Below, in pieces: positions 11,101 through 18,026 of a stretch of 64,000 nt of DNA. Numbering within the stretch: the first letter of the stretch is position 1; each line of letters starts with the position of its first letter. This DNA comes from Bacteroidales bacterium UBA6244. GTDB taxonomy: Bacteria; Bacteroidota; Bacteroidia; Bacteroidales; F082. The stretch spans positions 66,178 through 130,177 of the forward strand of contig DJVY01000002.1 in assembly GCA_002440885.1 (NCBI GenBank). Reading direction: 5' to 3'. Position numbers and translations under genes: made by a program. Under the pieces are notes generated by a model. That model had not been told where the DNA came from. It ran no database searches and was given only the letters and a program-made list of their open reading frames with translations.

Positions 11101-11600
11101 CACTTGGTCCTAAATTCGGGAAGCAGATGAAAGTTCTGGCTTCACTGATACAGGAAATGACTCAGCCACAAATAAAAGAAATTGAAACACGAGGTCAGTT
11201 TAACCTCGTCATCGAAGATCAGACCATGGTGATTACACTGGAAGATGTGGAAATACTTACTGAAGATATTCCGGGTTGGAGTGTATCCACCGAAGGAAAA
11301 GTAACAGTTGCTCTCGATATAACAATCAGCGACGAGTTACACAACGAAGGATTGGCCCGCGAATTTGTAAACAGGGTACAGAACCTGCGTAAGGAATTAG
11401 GCTTCGAGGTAACCGACCGAATTGTATTGAAAATATTAAACAACCCGGATACTGATAAGGCGTTTTCAGCGTTTGAGGAATACATTTGTTCCGAAACGCT
11501 GTCGAAACTTATCTTTTCTAACGATGGCCTGGTCGAAAACATGACTGAGGTAGAGTTAGTTGAGGGCGTTGTCACACATTTTGTTATAGAAAAAGAATAG
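8169..11600 (+). CDS. ileS: Isoleucine--tRNA ligase, long type with GXHH active-site signature
   Basis: Cytoplasmic class Ia synthetase charging tRNA-Ile with isoleucine; 1143 residues, the long form typical of Bacteroidota and type 2 (eukaryote-like) IleRS. Visible in order: Rossmann catalytic core, CP1 editing insertion (with the WTTTPWTLPSNTAL stretch), the second half of the core with KMSKR (K689-R693), the anticodon-binding domain (NWYVRLSRRRFW), and a C-terminal extension without the zinc-ribbon of E. coli-type enzymes. The signature normally written HIGH (H-x-G-H) here reads G57-I58-H59-H60, so the first and third residues are swapped. It heads the ileS - dksA-like - lspA cluster common in this phylum. 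The -7 element at 8128 supports the ATG used. Confidence 0.97.
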   Translation: MSKKYREYNQLNLPHLAEEVRKMWDDNSIFEKSLSLRKNNDHFVFYEGPPSANGVPGIHHVMARTIKDLFCRYQTLKGKFVQRKAGWDTHGLPVEISVEKTLGITKEDIGKKISVEEYNKACRVEVLKYKDLWDDLTRRIGYWVDLENPYITFDNKYIESVWYLLQQLYNKDLMYKGYTIQPYSPAAGTGLSTHELNQPGCYRDVSDTTVVAQFKVEKNEKSETLFTEVFGDLYILAWTTTPWTLPSNTALAVGEQITYLKIATYNPYTGLPITVILAKDRMSAFFNEKNTEVDLNDYQPGDKKIPFKIMGEYKGHELTGISYKQLFPWIKPIGKAFEVIPGDFVTTEDGTGIVHIAPTFGADDDRVAKATGIAPLILIDKNGETRPMVDLRGRFYAPDMLDDSFVNDFVNLRDYSEFAGRFVKNEYDETLGKDDTSLDVDLAVKLKKENLAFRIEKHVHSYPHCWRTDKPVLYYPLDSWFVKTTSLKDRMIELNKTIKWKPQATGEGRFGNWLENLQDWNLSRSRFWGVPLPIWVTEDKTEKIAIGSAAELKSEIEKAIAVGFMDTNPMADFVPGDMSKENYESFDFHRPYVDNIILVSPSGQKMFRESGLIDVWFDSGSMPYAQYHYPFENKEFFESNFPADFIAEGVDQTRGWFFTLHAIATMLFDSVAFKNVVSNGLVLDKNGNKMSKRLGNAVDPFTTVDQYGPDATRWYMITNSQPWDNLRFDLAGIDEVKRKFFGTLYNTYSFFALYANIDGFKYSENEIPVAERSELDRWILSELNSLIINVDESLSAYEPTKAGRAIQEFVTEHLSNWYVRLSRRRFWKGNYTKDKIEAYQTLYQVLEVISQLIAPIAPFFADRLFMDLNEVTHRHQVISVHLTDFPVAKKEIIDKDLEERMQLAQQISSMVLSLRKKSNIRVRQPLSKIMIPVLNEKFSAQVQTVEDLILSEVNIKSIEYLSEDADVLVKKIKPNFKALGPKFGKQMKVLASLIQEMTQPQIKEIETRGQFNLVIEDQTMVITLEDVEILTEDIPGWSVSTEGKVTVALDITISDELHNEGLAREFVNRVQNLRKELGFEVTDRIVLKILNNPDTDKAFSAFEEYICSETLSKLIFSNDGLVENMTEVELVEGVVTHFVIEKE

Positions 11601-11696
11601 TTGATTAAAAAAACACTATATTTACCTGCCAAATTTGAATATTTGACCGGTTTATATACGGAAAGAATTAAAAATTGGCGATAAAAACTGAAGGAT

Positions 11697-12110
11697 ATGA
11701 ACGATAAGATTACAGATGAAAAGAAAAAAACCAGGTATTCTGATGAAGAGCTTGAGGAATTCAAGGCCATCATCTTAAAGAAACTGGAAAGCGCACGTGA
11801 AGACTTAGCCATGCTGGTAGAAGCATACAGTAACCAAAGTGATCACGACATTAACGATACCTCGCCTACTTTTAAAGTACTCGAAGAAGGACAACAGGTA
11901 TTATCGAAAGAAGAAAATAGCCGTATGGCCGCCCGACAACAGAAGTTTATCAATAACCTCGAGAATGCGCTCATCCGCATCGAAAACAAATCATACGGAA
12001 TTTGTCGTGCTACCGGTAAGCTTATAAGCAAAGAGCGTTTGCGTGCTGTTCCCCATGCCACTTTAAGCATCGATGCCAAAAATAAGCAGTCGAACGATTT
12101 CAATAATTAA
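11697..12110 (+). CDS. TraR/DksA-family protein lacking the zinc cysteines
   Basis: A 137-residue protein with the DksA/TraR layout: an N-terminal charged helical hairpin (residues ~15-95, acidic tip around SDHDINDTS) followed by the globular C-terminal motif YGICRATGKLISKERL...VPHATLS. In classical DksA this region carries a C4 zinc finger. Here only C103 remains, and the second CxxC position reads PHAT, so zinc binding is not expected. DksA-type proteins enter the RNA polymerase secondary channel and modulate initiation; whether this variant does so is inferred from fold only. It lies 96 bases after ileS and 24 bases before lspA, and is probably co-transcribed with them. Confidence 0.85.
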   Translation: MNDKITDEKKKTRYSDEELEEFKAIILKKLESAREDLAMLVEAYSNQSDHDINDTSPTFKVLEEGQQVLSKEENSRMAARQQKFINNLENALIRIENKSYGICRATGKLISKERLRAVPHATLSIDAKNKQSNDFNN

Positions 12111-12134
12111 CTATCTGTTAAACAGTTCTCTGAT

Positions 12135-12749
12135 TTGAAAAGAGCAGCCCTAATTATTTTCCTGATCTTAATACTTGATCAGGTATTGAAGTTTTATATA
12201 AAACTGAACATGACAATGGGGGAAGAAATCCCCATGTTGGGATCGTGGTTTAATCTGTATTTTACTGAAAACAAAGGCATGGCCTTTGGTTTTCAGTTTG
12301 GTGGTGACTGGGGCAAGCTAGCCCTGAGTATTTTCAGGATTCTTGCCGTTATGGCCATCGGAGTGTATCTGGTTGTTGTTTCACGGCGCAAAAACCACGG
12401 TGGACTCGTTTTCAGCATCTCCATGATTTTTGCTGGAGCAGTAGGTAATATTATCGATAGCGCATTTTACGGGATGATCTTTACCGAAAGTACCTACCAT
12501 ACGGTGGCCAGTTTTGCTCAGGAAGGACAGGGGTACGCTTCATTCCTGCATGGACATGTAGTCGATATGCTGTATTTTCCTATAATCGATCTCGTTCCGT
12601 CTGATTTACCTTCCTGGGTTCCCTCTTTCTTTTTTGGTAGCGATGGGCATTTTATTTTCTTTCGACCCATTTTCAACATTGCTGACTCCGCCATCACCAT
12701 TGGAGTATTTTGGCTTTTGTTGTTCGAGCGAAAGAAACTCTCTATCTAA
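12135..12749 (+). CDS. lspA: Lipoprotein signal peptidase (signal peptidase II)
   Basis: Aspartic peptidase of the inner membrane that cleaves the signal peptide of prolipoproteins after lipidation. Four hydrophobic segments are visible, plus the conserved DQVLKFYIK near the start, NKGMAFGF, and the two catalytic aspartates in HGHVVDMLYF and FNIADSAITIGV. At 204 residues it is longer than E. coli LspA because of an insertion before the VVDMLY motif, as in other Bacteroidota. No ATG fits the start; TTG at 12135 gives the canonical N-terminus KRAALIIFLILILDQ. The gene converges on the radical SAM gene and overlaps its 3' end by eight bases. The window has many lipoproteins that need this enzyme. 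Confidence 0.93.
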   Translation: MKRAALIIFLILILDQVLKFYIKLNMTMGEEIPMLGSWFNLYFTENKGMAFGFQFGGDWGKLALSIFRILAVMAIGVYLVVVSRRKNHGGLVFSISMIFAGAVGNIIDSAFYGMIFTESTYHTVASFAQEGQGYASFLHGHVVDMLYFPIIDLVPSDLPSWVPSFFFGSDGHFIFFRPIFNIADSAITIGVFWLLLFERKKLSI

Positions 12750-13749
12750 CAGCTTCAATCCGGAACTCCTGACCGGCGAGCTGCTTGTCTTCAATAAATC
12801 TGGTATTGTATCGGCTGTCCAACCACAGCTTATTGCTTTTTTTGTGCCCCACAGCATAGTTTATCTGCCCCGGAGCAATATGAATTTCAAACCTGCTGAC
12901 TTCAAGGCTTTCAGTGGCCTTTTCTAACTGATTTCTCCAGATATGACTAAGCACCAACTCTCTGAATTGAGGATGAAAAGGACCGGCAATCAATTCCTTT
13001 CCCAAAACAAGCCCTTCAGACTGATGAAGTCCAACCCGTAAAATATCGATGTCGGCGGCTTCAAATACAGGCAAAAGATGTGCCGTCCAGCGGATAGCTT
13101 CATCAAGACTTAATGGTTGGTACTTACCCTCTTCATACCATTGGTGTAACGCGGTTTGGTTGATAACCACTGTGGGATATATACGGGTTGAGGTAGCGCC
13201 GAGGGCAACAATCCGGCTGGCCGTATGCAAAGCGGCCTGCAACGAATCGCCCGGAAGTCCAATCATCATTTGTAAGCCAAGATGAAAACCGCTCTCCAGG
13301 ATCAGTCTGGAAGCTTTTTCCGTTTGCAAGGCGTTATGCCCACGATAAGATTTTCGCAGCACTTCATCATCAAATGATTGAGCCCCAAGTTCGATGGTGG
13401 TAACATGGTAGCGCCGGAGCAGATCAAGCACTTGTTCATTGATATAATCCGGACGTGTGCTTATCCTGATGCCCTGCACCTGATGCGACAGCACAAAGGG
13501 TTCCACCAGGCGCAGATATTGCTCTTGTTCTTGCAAGGGAATTCCTGTGAAATTTCCGCCGAAAAAGGCAATGTCCACATTCCGAGACTCATGCGTAAAG
13601 GTGGCTAGATGATTGTTAACAATTTTTAAGATGTTGTCGGGTGATGGAATTGAAATATGGCCACTGATTTTGCGTTGATTACAGAATACACACCGAAATG
13701 GACAAGCCAGCTCGGGTATGAATATAGGTATGTTATAATGTTTTGGCAT
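12742..13749 (-). CDS. Radical SAM protein, Elp3/HemN-like
   Basis: A 335-residue radical SAM enzyme. The iron-sulfur cluster motif CxxxCxxC is at C16, C20 and C23 (CPFRCVFCNQ). The core then shows the GGNFTGIP strand, EL(G)AQSFDD and GLQMMIGLPGD elements shared with Elp3- and coproporphyrinogen oxidase-like members, and a C-terminal domain ending in the last ~90 residues. It lacks the acetyltransferase half of Elp3. The substrate is not known, and I would not call it a tRNA-modifying enzyme without a homology search. It is a single gene, convergent with lspA (8-base overlap) and divergent from the lipoprotein gene at 13822. Confidence 0.85.
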   Translation of the reverse strand: MPKHYNIPIFIPELACPFRCVFCNQRKISGHISIPSPDNILKIVNNHLATFTHESRNVDIAFFGGNFTGIPLQEQEQYLRLVEPFVLSHQVQGIRISTRPDYINEQVLDLLRRYHVTTIELGAQSFDDEVLRKSYRGHNALQTEKASRLILESGFHLGLQMMIGLPGDSLQAALHTASRIVALGATSTRIYPTVVINQTALHQWYEEGKYQPLSLDEAIRWTAHLLPVFEAADIDILRVGLHQSEGLVLGKELIAGPFHPQFRELVLSHIWRNQLEKATESLEVSRFEIHIAPGQINYAVGHKKSNKLWLDSRYNTRFIEDKQLAGQEFRIEAVR

Positions 13750-13821
13750 ATTTTAATAAGCTGCAAAGTTCACAATATTTTAGATATTTTTGCATTGTTT
13801 TAACTTTAGAAAAAACACACC

Positions 13822-14502
13822 ATGAATAAAATTTGGCATATGAACCACTTGATTAAAAAAAGTTCAGGACTGTTGTTTATAGTTCTGATCAGTCTACTAA
13901 TGTCAGGAGTAAATACCTCCTGTAAAAGCAAAAAGAAACTGGCACGCGAACAAGCCGCTGCCGAGTACGCCGCTAAAGTTGTTCAGGCCAAAAGCGACCT
14001 GAATGCCATTATCGATGGTACCTCACAATGGACACTCGACGAGCAGGATAAACGATTAGAGGTGATAAAATCCTATAATATCGATGATCCGGAAGTAGTT
14101 TCTCTGATTGACAAAGCCGGTTCGGCTCTTGCCATGAAACGTGCAGAAATTGAACGTAAAGCAGAAGAGGAGCGCTTGCGAAAAATTGAGGAGGAAAGAC
14201 AAAAGGCGGAGCAATCAAAAAATCAGCCTATCGAATCGGTATTTGACGCCATTGCCGGGGCAAGCAGCGTGGAGGCGGCCAACAGTCAAATCAATTTGGC
14301 CTTACAGCAATATGCCACGCCAGATGTTCCGGTTTTAATCATTATCAGCCAGGCAGGCGGATTTAACGATTACGACAGACCAACTACCATTGCGCTGTTT
14401 TTGAACTATCTAAAAGACAAAAAACAAAACAACTTCAAAGTAGAGGCCGTGAAATACGACAGCCTGGGAAAAATTACTGAACTTGAACTCATTAAAAAAT
14501 AG
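13822..14502 (+). CDS. Putative lipoprotein with coiled-coil, unknown function
   Basis: 226 residues. The N-terminal hydrophobic stretch ends in LMSGVNTSCKSKKK, a plausible lipobox with Cys near residue 34; a second Met seven codons in (MNHLIKK) is an alternative start. A highly charged Glu/Lys/Arg-rich helix follows (about residues 100-135, ERKAEEERLRKIEEERQKAEQ), then a small globular C-terminal domain containing VPVLIIISQAGGFNDYDRPT. I do not recognise the family. It is followed after only five bases by another small exported protein, so the two are probably an operon and may work together in the envelope. Confidence 0.75.
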   Translation: MNKIWHMNHLIKKSSGLLFIVLISLLMSGVNTSCKSKKKLAREQAAAEYAAKVVQAKSDLNAIIDGTSQWTLDEQDKRLEVIKSYNIDDPEVVSLIDKAGSALAMKRAEIERKAEEERLRKIEEERQKAEQSKNQPIESVFDAIAGASSVEAANSQINLALQQYATPDVPVLIIISQAGGFNDYDRPTTIALFLNYLKDKKQNNFKVEAVKYDSLGKITELELIKK

Positions 14503-14507
14503 AAACC

Positions 14508-15080
14508 ATGAAGAAGCTCACCATAATCTTTTTACTCTTTTTGGGTCTTACCTCGATATCATCGGTAGCACAGGAATTGAGTCCGGAACGAAAACAAGCC
14601 ATCGACAGCCTGGCCCTTGAGAAAGTACGCGATTTAAGTAAGTACATCAGCATTATTGGCAGCAAGGAAACTCCCTGGAGTGAAGCCAATAGAGTGATCG
14701 ACCGTGCTGAAGAACTGTTTATGCAAGGCAGTGAAATGGGTGTTTCATCGCTAACCAAACAGGAAATAAACTACTACACAGTGCGCAAATACTTTGAAAG
14801 ACTCATGCGCCTTAACTACAACAAAGTTGATATTGAATGGTATAACATTGAGTATGTAAGTGATTTACAACAACAACCCGATGGAACTTATGTTGGGGTA
14901 ATTACCATTTTTCAGAAGTTTAAAGGCTATGATGCCGAAGGGCGCTTAATCTATCAGGATACCACCAAAAAAGACATTACCGTTTATGTAAAACGTAAAG
15001 AAACACAAATCGGAGGAAGACTTATCGGTTTCTGGGATGTACTTCTGGGCGATATCCGGGTTAAAGAAACAGCCAAATAA
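14508..15080 (+). CDS. Secreted protein of unknown function
   Basis: 190 residues with a clear signal peptide (MKKLTIIFLLFLGLTSISSVAQ). The mature part has an N-terminal helical region (SPERKQAIDSLALEKVRDLSKYISIIGSKE is continuous with more helix) and a C-terminal beta region (WYNIEYVSDLQQQ... to ...WDVLLGDIRVKET) with a repeated aromatic pattern. No enzyme motif is visible. It is probably periplasmic. It starts five bases after the preceding lipoprotein gene, so the two are likely translated together. Confidence 0.75.
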   Translation: MKKLTIIFLLFLGLTSISSVAQELSPERKQAIDSLALEKVRDLSKYISIIGSKETPWSEANRVIDRAEELFMQGSEMGVSSLTKQEINYYTVRKYFERLMRLNYNKVDIEWYNIEYVSDLQQQPDGTYVGVITIFQKFKGYDAEGRLIYQDTTKKDITVYVKRKETQIGGRLIGFWDVLLGDIRVKETAK

Positions 15081-15133
15081 TCAGTAAAGAAGAAATATTT
15101 CGTTTTTGCTGCCTGTTATATCAGCAAGGTGAT

Positions 15134-15141
15134 TAGCTTTG
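15134..15141 (+). promoter_or_regulatory. Bacteroidota -7 promoter element of the TlpA-like gene
   Basis: TAGCTTTG, an exact TAnnTTTG match, 40 bases before the ATG at 15181. It suggests the thioredoxin-like gene has its own promoter rather than reading through from 15080. Confidence 0.5.
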
Positions 15142-15180
15142 TCCACTCGTTTCCTATGGTTTAATTAAGACTCCACATTC

Positions 15181-16293
15181 ATGAAAAAAATTTTAAACGT
15201 ACTTTTAATTGCTATCGTTGTATTGATAGCCGCTTGTAATCAGCCAGCAAAAAAAACCGGTAATGCAAGCCTTCAAATCACCCTTAACGGAGCTAATGGC
15301 GACAGTGTATTTTTAGCTCAACGTGTTGAAGGTGTGGTAGTAAAATTCGATTCGGCGGTTTTCAGTGAAGACAAAGCACAAATTTGGGCAAACGTTGAAT
15401 TGCCTGAGCTTTTCTACCTGACTTTTAAAAACACCAGAGGAAATATCCCTGTTTTTATGGAAAAGGGCGAAATGAACATCATCGGCGAGTATAACGATTT
15501 AGAAAACATCACCATAACCGGATCGGTTTCGCAGGATGATTTAAATGCCTTTAACGCCGAAACAACGGCCATCGACATGCAGATGAACATGCTGGGACAG
15601 CAATATGGGCAGGCACGACAAGCCGGCGACACCGACAAAATGGATGCTCTGGAAGCTGAATACATTGAGTTAGACAATCAAAAATCAGCCTTTATCACCC
15701 AATACGCTTTTAACAACCCTGATAAAATAGTTGCAGCGTTCATGATTCTTAGCAATTCGTATCAGTACGATCTCGATATGCTCGACAGTCTGGCCAATGC
15801 CTTTTCACCTGTTATAAGTCAATCAGTTTATGTTAAAAAACTCCAGGATCAGGTAGCCACCTTAAAAAGCGTGGCCATCGGTCAGCCTTTTGTCGATTTC
15901 ACCCTCGACAGCCCTGAAGGCGTTCCAACACCTCTTTCTTCAGTAGTGGGCAAAAACTATGTTCTTGTAGATTTTTGGGCCGCCTGGTGCTCCCCTTGCA
16001 GAGCCGAGAACCCCAATGTGGTAGAGGCTTATAAAAAATATCACGACAAAGGATTTGATGTTTTTGGCGTTTCGTTCGACAAAGACAAGGCCAGCTGGGA
16101 AAAAGCCATTGCTGACGATCAATTGACCTGGACTCAGGTTTCAGACCTCAAATACTGGAGTAGCTCAGCCGGAAAACTTTATGGTATTCAGTCAATTCCG
16201 CAAAATATCCTGATTAGCCCCGAAGGTATTATTATTGATAAAAACCTGAGAGGTGAAGCGCTCCAAGTAAAACTACAAGAGCTACTTGATTAA
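15181..16293 (+). CDS. TlpA-like thioredoxin-fold lipoprotein with DUF4369-type N-terminus
   Basis: An envelope thiol-disulfide oxidoreductase. The signal MKKILNVLLIAIVVLIAACNQP has a lipobox (IAAC). The first ~220 residues form a beta-rich DUF4369-like domain followed by helices. A thioredoxin/AhpC-TSA domain follows, with the active site FWAAWCSPCRAE (CxxC) and the cis-Pro region SIPQNILISPEG. This combination is common and multi-copy in Bacteroidota, where it is assumed to reduce or shuffle disulfides in exported proteins. The individual partner is unknown. It faces the convergent C69 peptidase gene across a long inverted repeat (16319-16370). Confidence 0.9.
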   Translation: MKKILNVLLIAIVVLIAACNQPAKKTGNASLQITLNGANGDSVFLAQRVEGVVVKFDSAVFSEDKAQIWANVELPELFYLTFKNTRGNIPVFMEKGEMNIIGEYNDLENITITGSVSQDDLNAFNAETTAIDMQMNMLGQQYGQARQAGDTDKMDALEAEYIELDNQKSAFITQYAFNNPDKIVAAFMILSNSYQYDLDMLDSLANAFSPVISQSVYVKKLQDQVATLKSVAIGQPFVDFTLDSPEGVPTPLSSVVGKNYVLVDFWAAWCSPCRAENPNVVEAYKKYHDKGFDVFGVSFDKDKASWEKAIADDQLTWTQVSDLKYWSSSAGKLYGIQSIPQNILISPEGIIIDKNLRGEALQVKLQELLD

Positions 16294-16318
16294 AAGCCGG
16301 ACGATCTTTTAGTTTGTT

Positions 16319-16370
16319 CAAAATCAACAAAAGAGCCCATTACAATTCGTTGGCTTTTTTGTTGATTTTG
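16319..16370. terminator. Long inverted repeat between convergent genes, possible bidirectional terminator
   Basis: Bases 16319-16337 pair with 16352-16370 over 19 positions, including one G-T pair; the loop is 14 bases. The right arm includes TTTTTT. The repeat overlaps the last codons of the minus-strand C69 gene. The stem is AT-rich and no strong T-run follows on either strand, so termination is likely but not certain. Confidence 0.5.
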
Positions 16371-17932
16371 TGTTTTAAAGAATCCTGATCACGCACAAAT
16401 CGCAACCAGTCCTCAGTGTAACCTACAGATTGTATTTGATTATTCTGATCTTTTATGTATCCATCGTTGTATTTGGTAATGAGAAAATTACCAAGATTAA
16501 CCCACTGTTGGTGAACGTAATTGCCCATTTCAATGGAATACTGAGTCAGATAATTAATTCGTTTCTCGCTGTCTAACGACATGGCTATTTGTTCAACCGA
16601 ATCCTGCTGCAGGATCAGCAAATCTTCAACTTCTTCCTGCTTTATTTGAATATCTGCCACCATCAAATTGTAACGGATGTTGGCGTAATTGGCCGCCAGG
16701 TTGAAAGCCCACCAAGCCGACTCACTGGAATAAGCGTTGATATCTCCGGTTCTGAATGGTTTTGATATCTCCGTCACCTGGCAATACACAGGAAAATAAC
16801 ATGTCGTATAACTATCATCAACGCCAAACCACATCACACCACCTATCTCGTTTGGAAAATAACTGCGTAACTGGGCAACAAAACTGAAAGCCGTGTTATA
16901 AGTGCTAATGGCTCGCTCCCACGAATAAGTGGTAGAGTCCAGCTCCCACGACAAGGGTCGGATTCTGTTTGGATTTCCAAAAGGTCCTGCTTCAGGGCCT
17001 ACGGTCATGTCCATGGGAGTGTTTTCGTAGTGATCGCGGGCAAGCCGGAAAACATCCTGAAGAGATAGCTTTCTGTCAGGTTTTATAAACAACGGATAAG
17101 GATCAGCGGTTTGTATTCCACGGCTGTAGTCGGGCGAAAAATTGACTGAAGGCGCTGCCCGGTTAAAAATGCTCCAGACCCTTGTTTCAGTATATTTTAA
17201 ATGTTCAGGCGAGGGAGGATCATACACATCATTAAACCGAAAAGCTTGTCCACTTTCAGGATCATAATATCCTTTTTCGATGGCCAGGTCAATTACATTG
17301 GGCGAATACAGGCAGTTGTCCGGATCATCGAGCGGGAAATTGCCAATACGGGCATGATTGGCATGGGCCGTAATCATGCCATCGGGCACACGACAAGCCA
17401 CCCAAACAGCCTTTCCTCTTCCTCCTGTTCCAATCATTTCAAGTATCCAGGCTTCATTGGGGTCGGCAATAGAAAAAGATTCCCCTTCGCTTCCATAACC
17501 ATATTGTTCAACCAATGTGGTGATAACTTCAATGGCTTCGCGGGCAGTTTTGGCACGAAGCAAAGCCAGACTCATCAAATCCCAGTATTTTAAAGGCAGG
17601 TCTTTGTCCCAAAGTTCCTCACGTCCTAAAAAAGTGGTCTCGCCAATGGCCAGTTGGTGCTCGTTTATCTGAAAACCAATGATGGCAAAAGTGTGCGCTA
17701 CCTGATGAATTTTAGCCGCTTTACCTGACATACTGGTAAAAGATAATGAATCGCCTGGCAGATGATCAGCCGCCGAAGTGGTATTCAAATGATAAAGCCA
17801 TTCTCCATCGTTACTATAGTATAAGAAAGTAGAACTATCGGCTGAAGCTCCCTTCGTTACCAGAATATTGGTGCACGAAAAACCCGCAAAAGAAAGATTC
17901 AAAAAGGCAAATAGCACAAGGATTTTCTTCAT
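16340..17932 (-). CDS. C69 family dipeptidase (first of a tandem pair)
   Basis: Secreted Ntn-hydrolase of peptidase family C69 (PepD-like dipeptidases). The signal peptide (MKKILVLFAFLNLSFAGFS) is followed immediately by CTNILVTKGASADSST. The Cys at residue 20 is the expected N-terminal nucleophile once the leader is removed. Other family hallmarks are GETTFLGREELW, EGESFSIADPNEAWILEMIG and the PFGNPNRIRPLSW block. It is paralogous to the gene just upstream (18027-19778). Start: ATG at 17932, with a well-spaced promoter at 17962-17991. Probable role: cleavage of dipeptides or short peptides in the periplasm for amino-acid uptake. Confidence 0.9.
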   Translation of the reverse strand: MKKILVLFAFLNLSFAGFSCTNILVTKGASADSSTFLYYSNDGEWLYHLNTTSAADHLPGDSLSFTSMSGKAAKIHQVAHTFAIIGFQINEHQLAIGETTFLGREELWDKDLPLKYWDLMSLALLRAKTAREAIEVITTLVEQYGYGSEGESFSIADPNEAWILEMIGTGGRGKAVWVACRVPDGMITAHANHARIGNFPLDDPDNCLYSPNVIDLAIEKGYYDPESGQAFRFNDVYDPPSPEHLKYTETRVWSIFNRAAPSVNFSPDYSRGIQTADPYPLFIKPDRKLSLQDVFRLARDHYENTPMDMTVGPEAGPFGNPNRIRPLSWELDSTTYSWERAISTYNTAFSFVAQLRSYFPNEIGGVMWFGVDDSYTTCYFPVYCQVTEISKPFRTGDINAYSSESAWWAFNLAANYANIRYNLMVADIQIKQEEVEDLLILQQDSVEQIAMSLDSEKRINYLTQYSIEMGNYVHQQWVNLGNFLITKYNDGYIKDQNNQIQSVGYTEDWLRFVRDQDSLKHKINKKANEL

Positions 17933-17961
17933 CAGCATGGTGTTGTATAAAAAGATTAAAA

Positions 17962-17991
17962 CAAAATTAACCGAAAAAAGGATAAAACAAA
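17962..17991 (-). promoter_or_regulatory. Promoter of the downstream C69 gene, -33 and -7
   Basis: Minus strand: TTTG at 17991-17988, 18 bases, then TAATTTTG at 17969-17962. Both Bacteroidota elements are present. The -33 TTTG lies in the T-run of the terminator that ends the upstream C69 gene. Confidence 0.65.
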
Positions 17992-18017
17992 AAGGGAGCC
18001 CTTTTCCGACTCCCCTT
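17991..18017 (-). terminator. Rho-independent terminator after the upstream C69 gene
   Basis: On the minus strand AAGGGGAG (18017-18010) pairs with CTCCCTTT (17998-17991) with one G-T pair, followed directly by TTGTTTT. It sits nine bases after the stop codon at 18027. Confidence 0.75.
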
Positions 18018-18026
18018 GTGCAGTAT

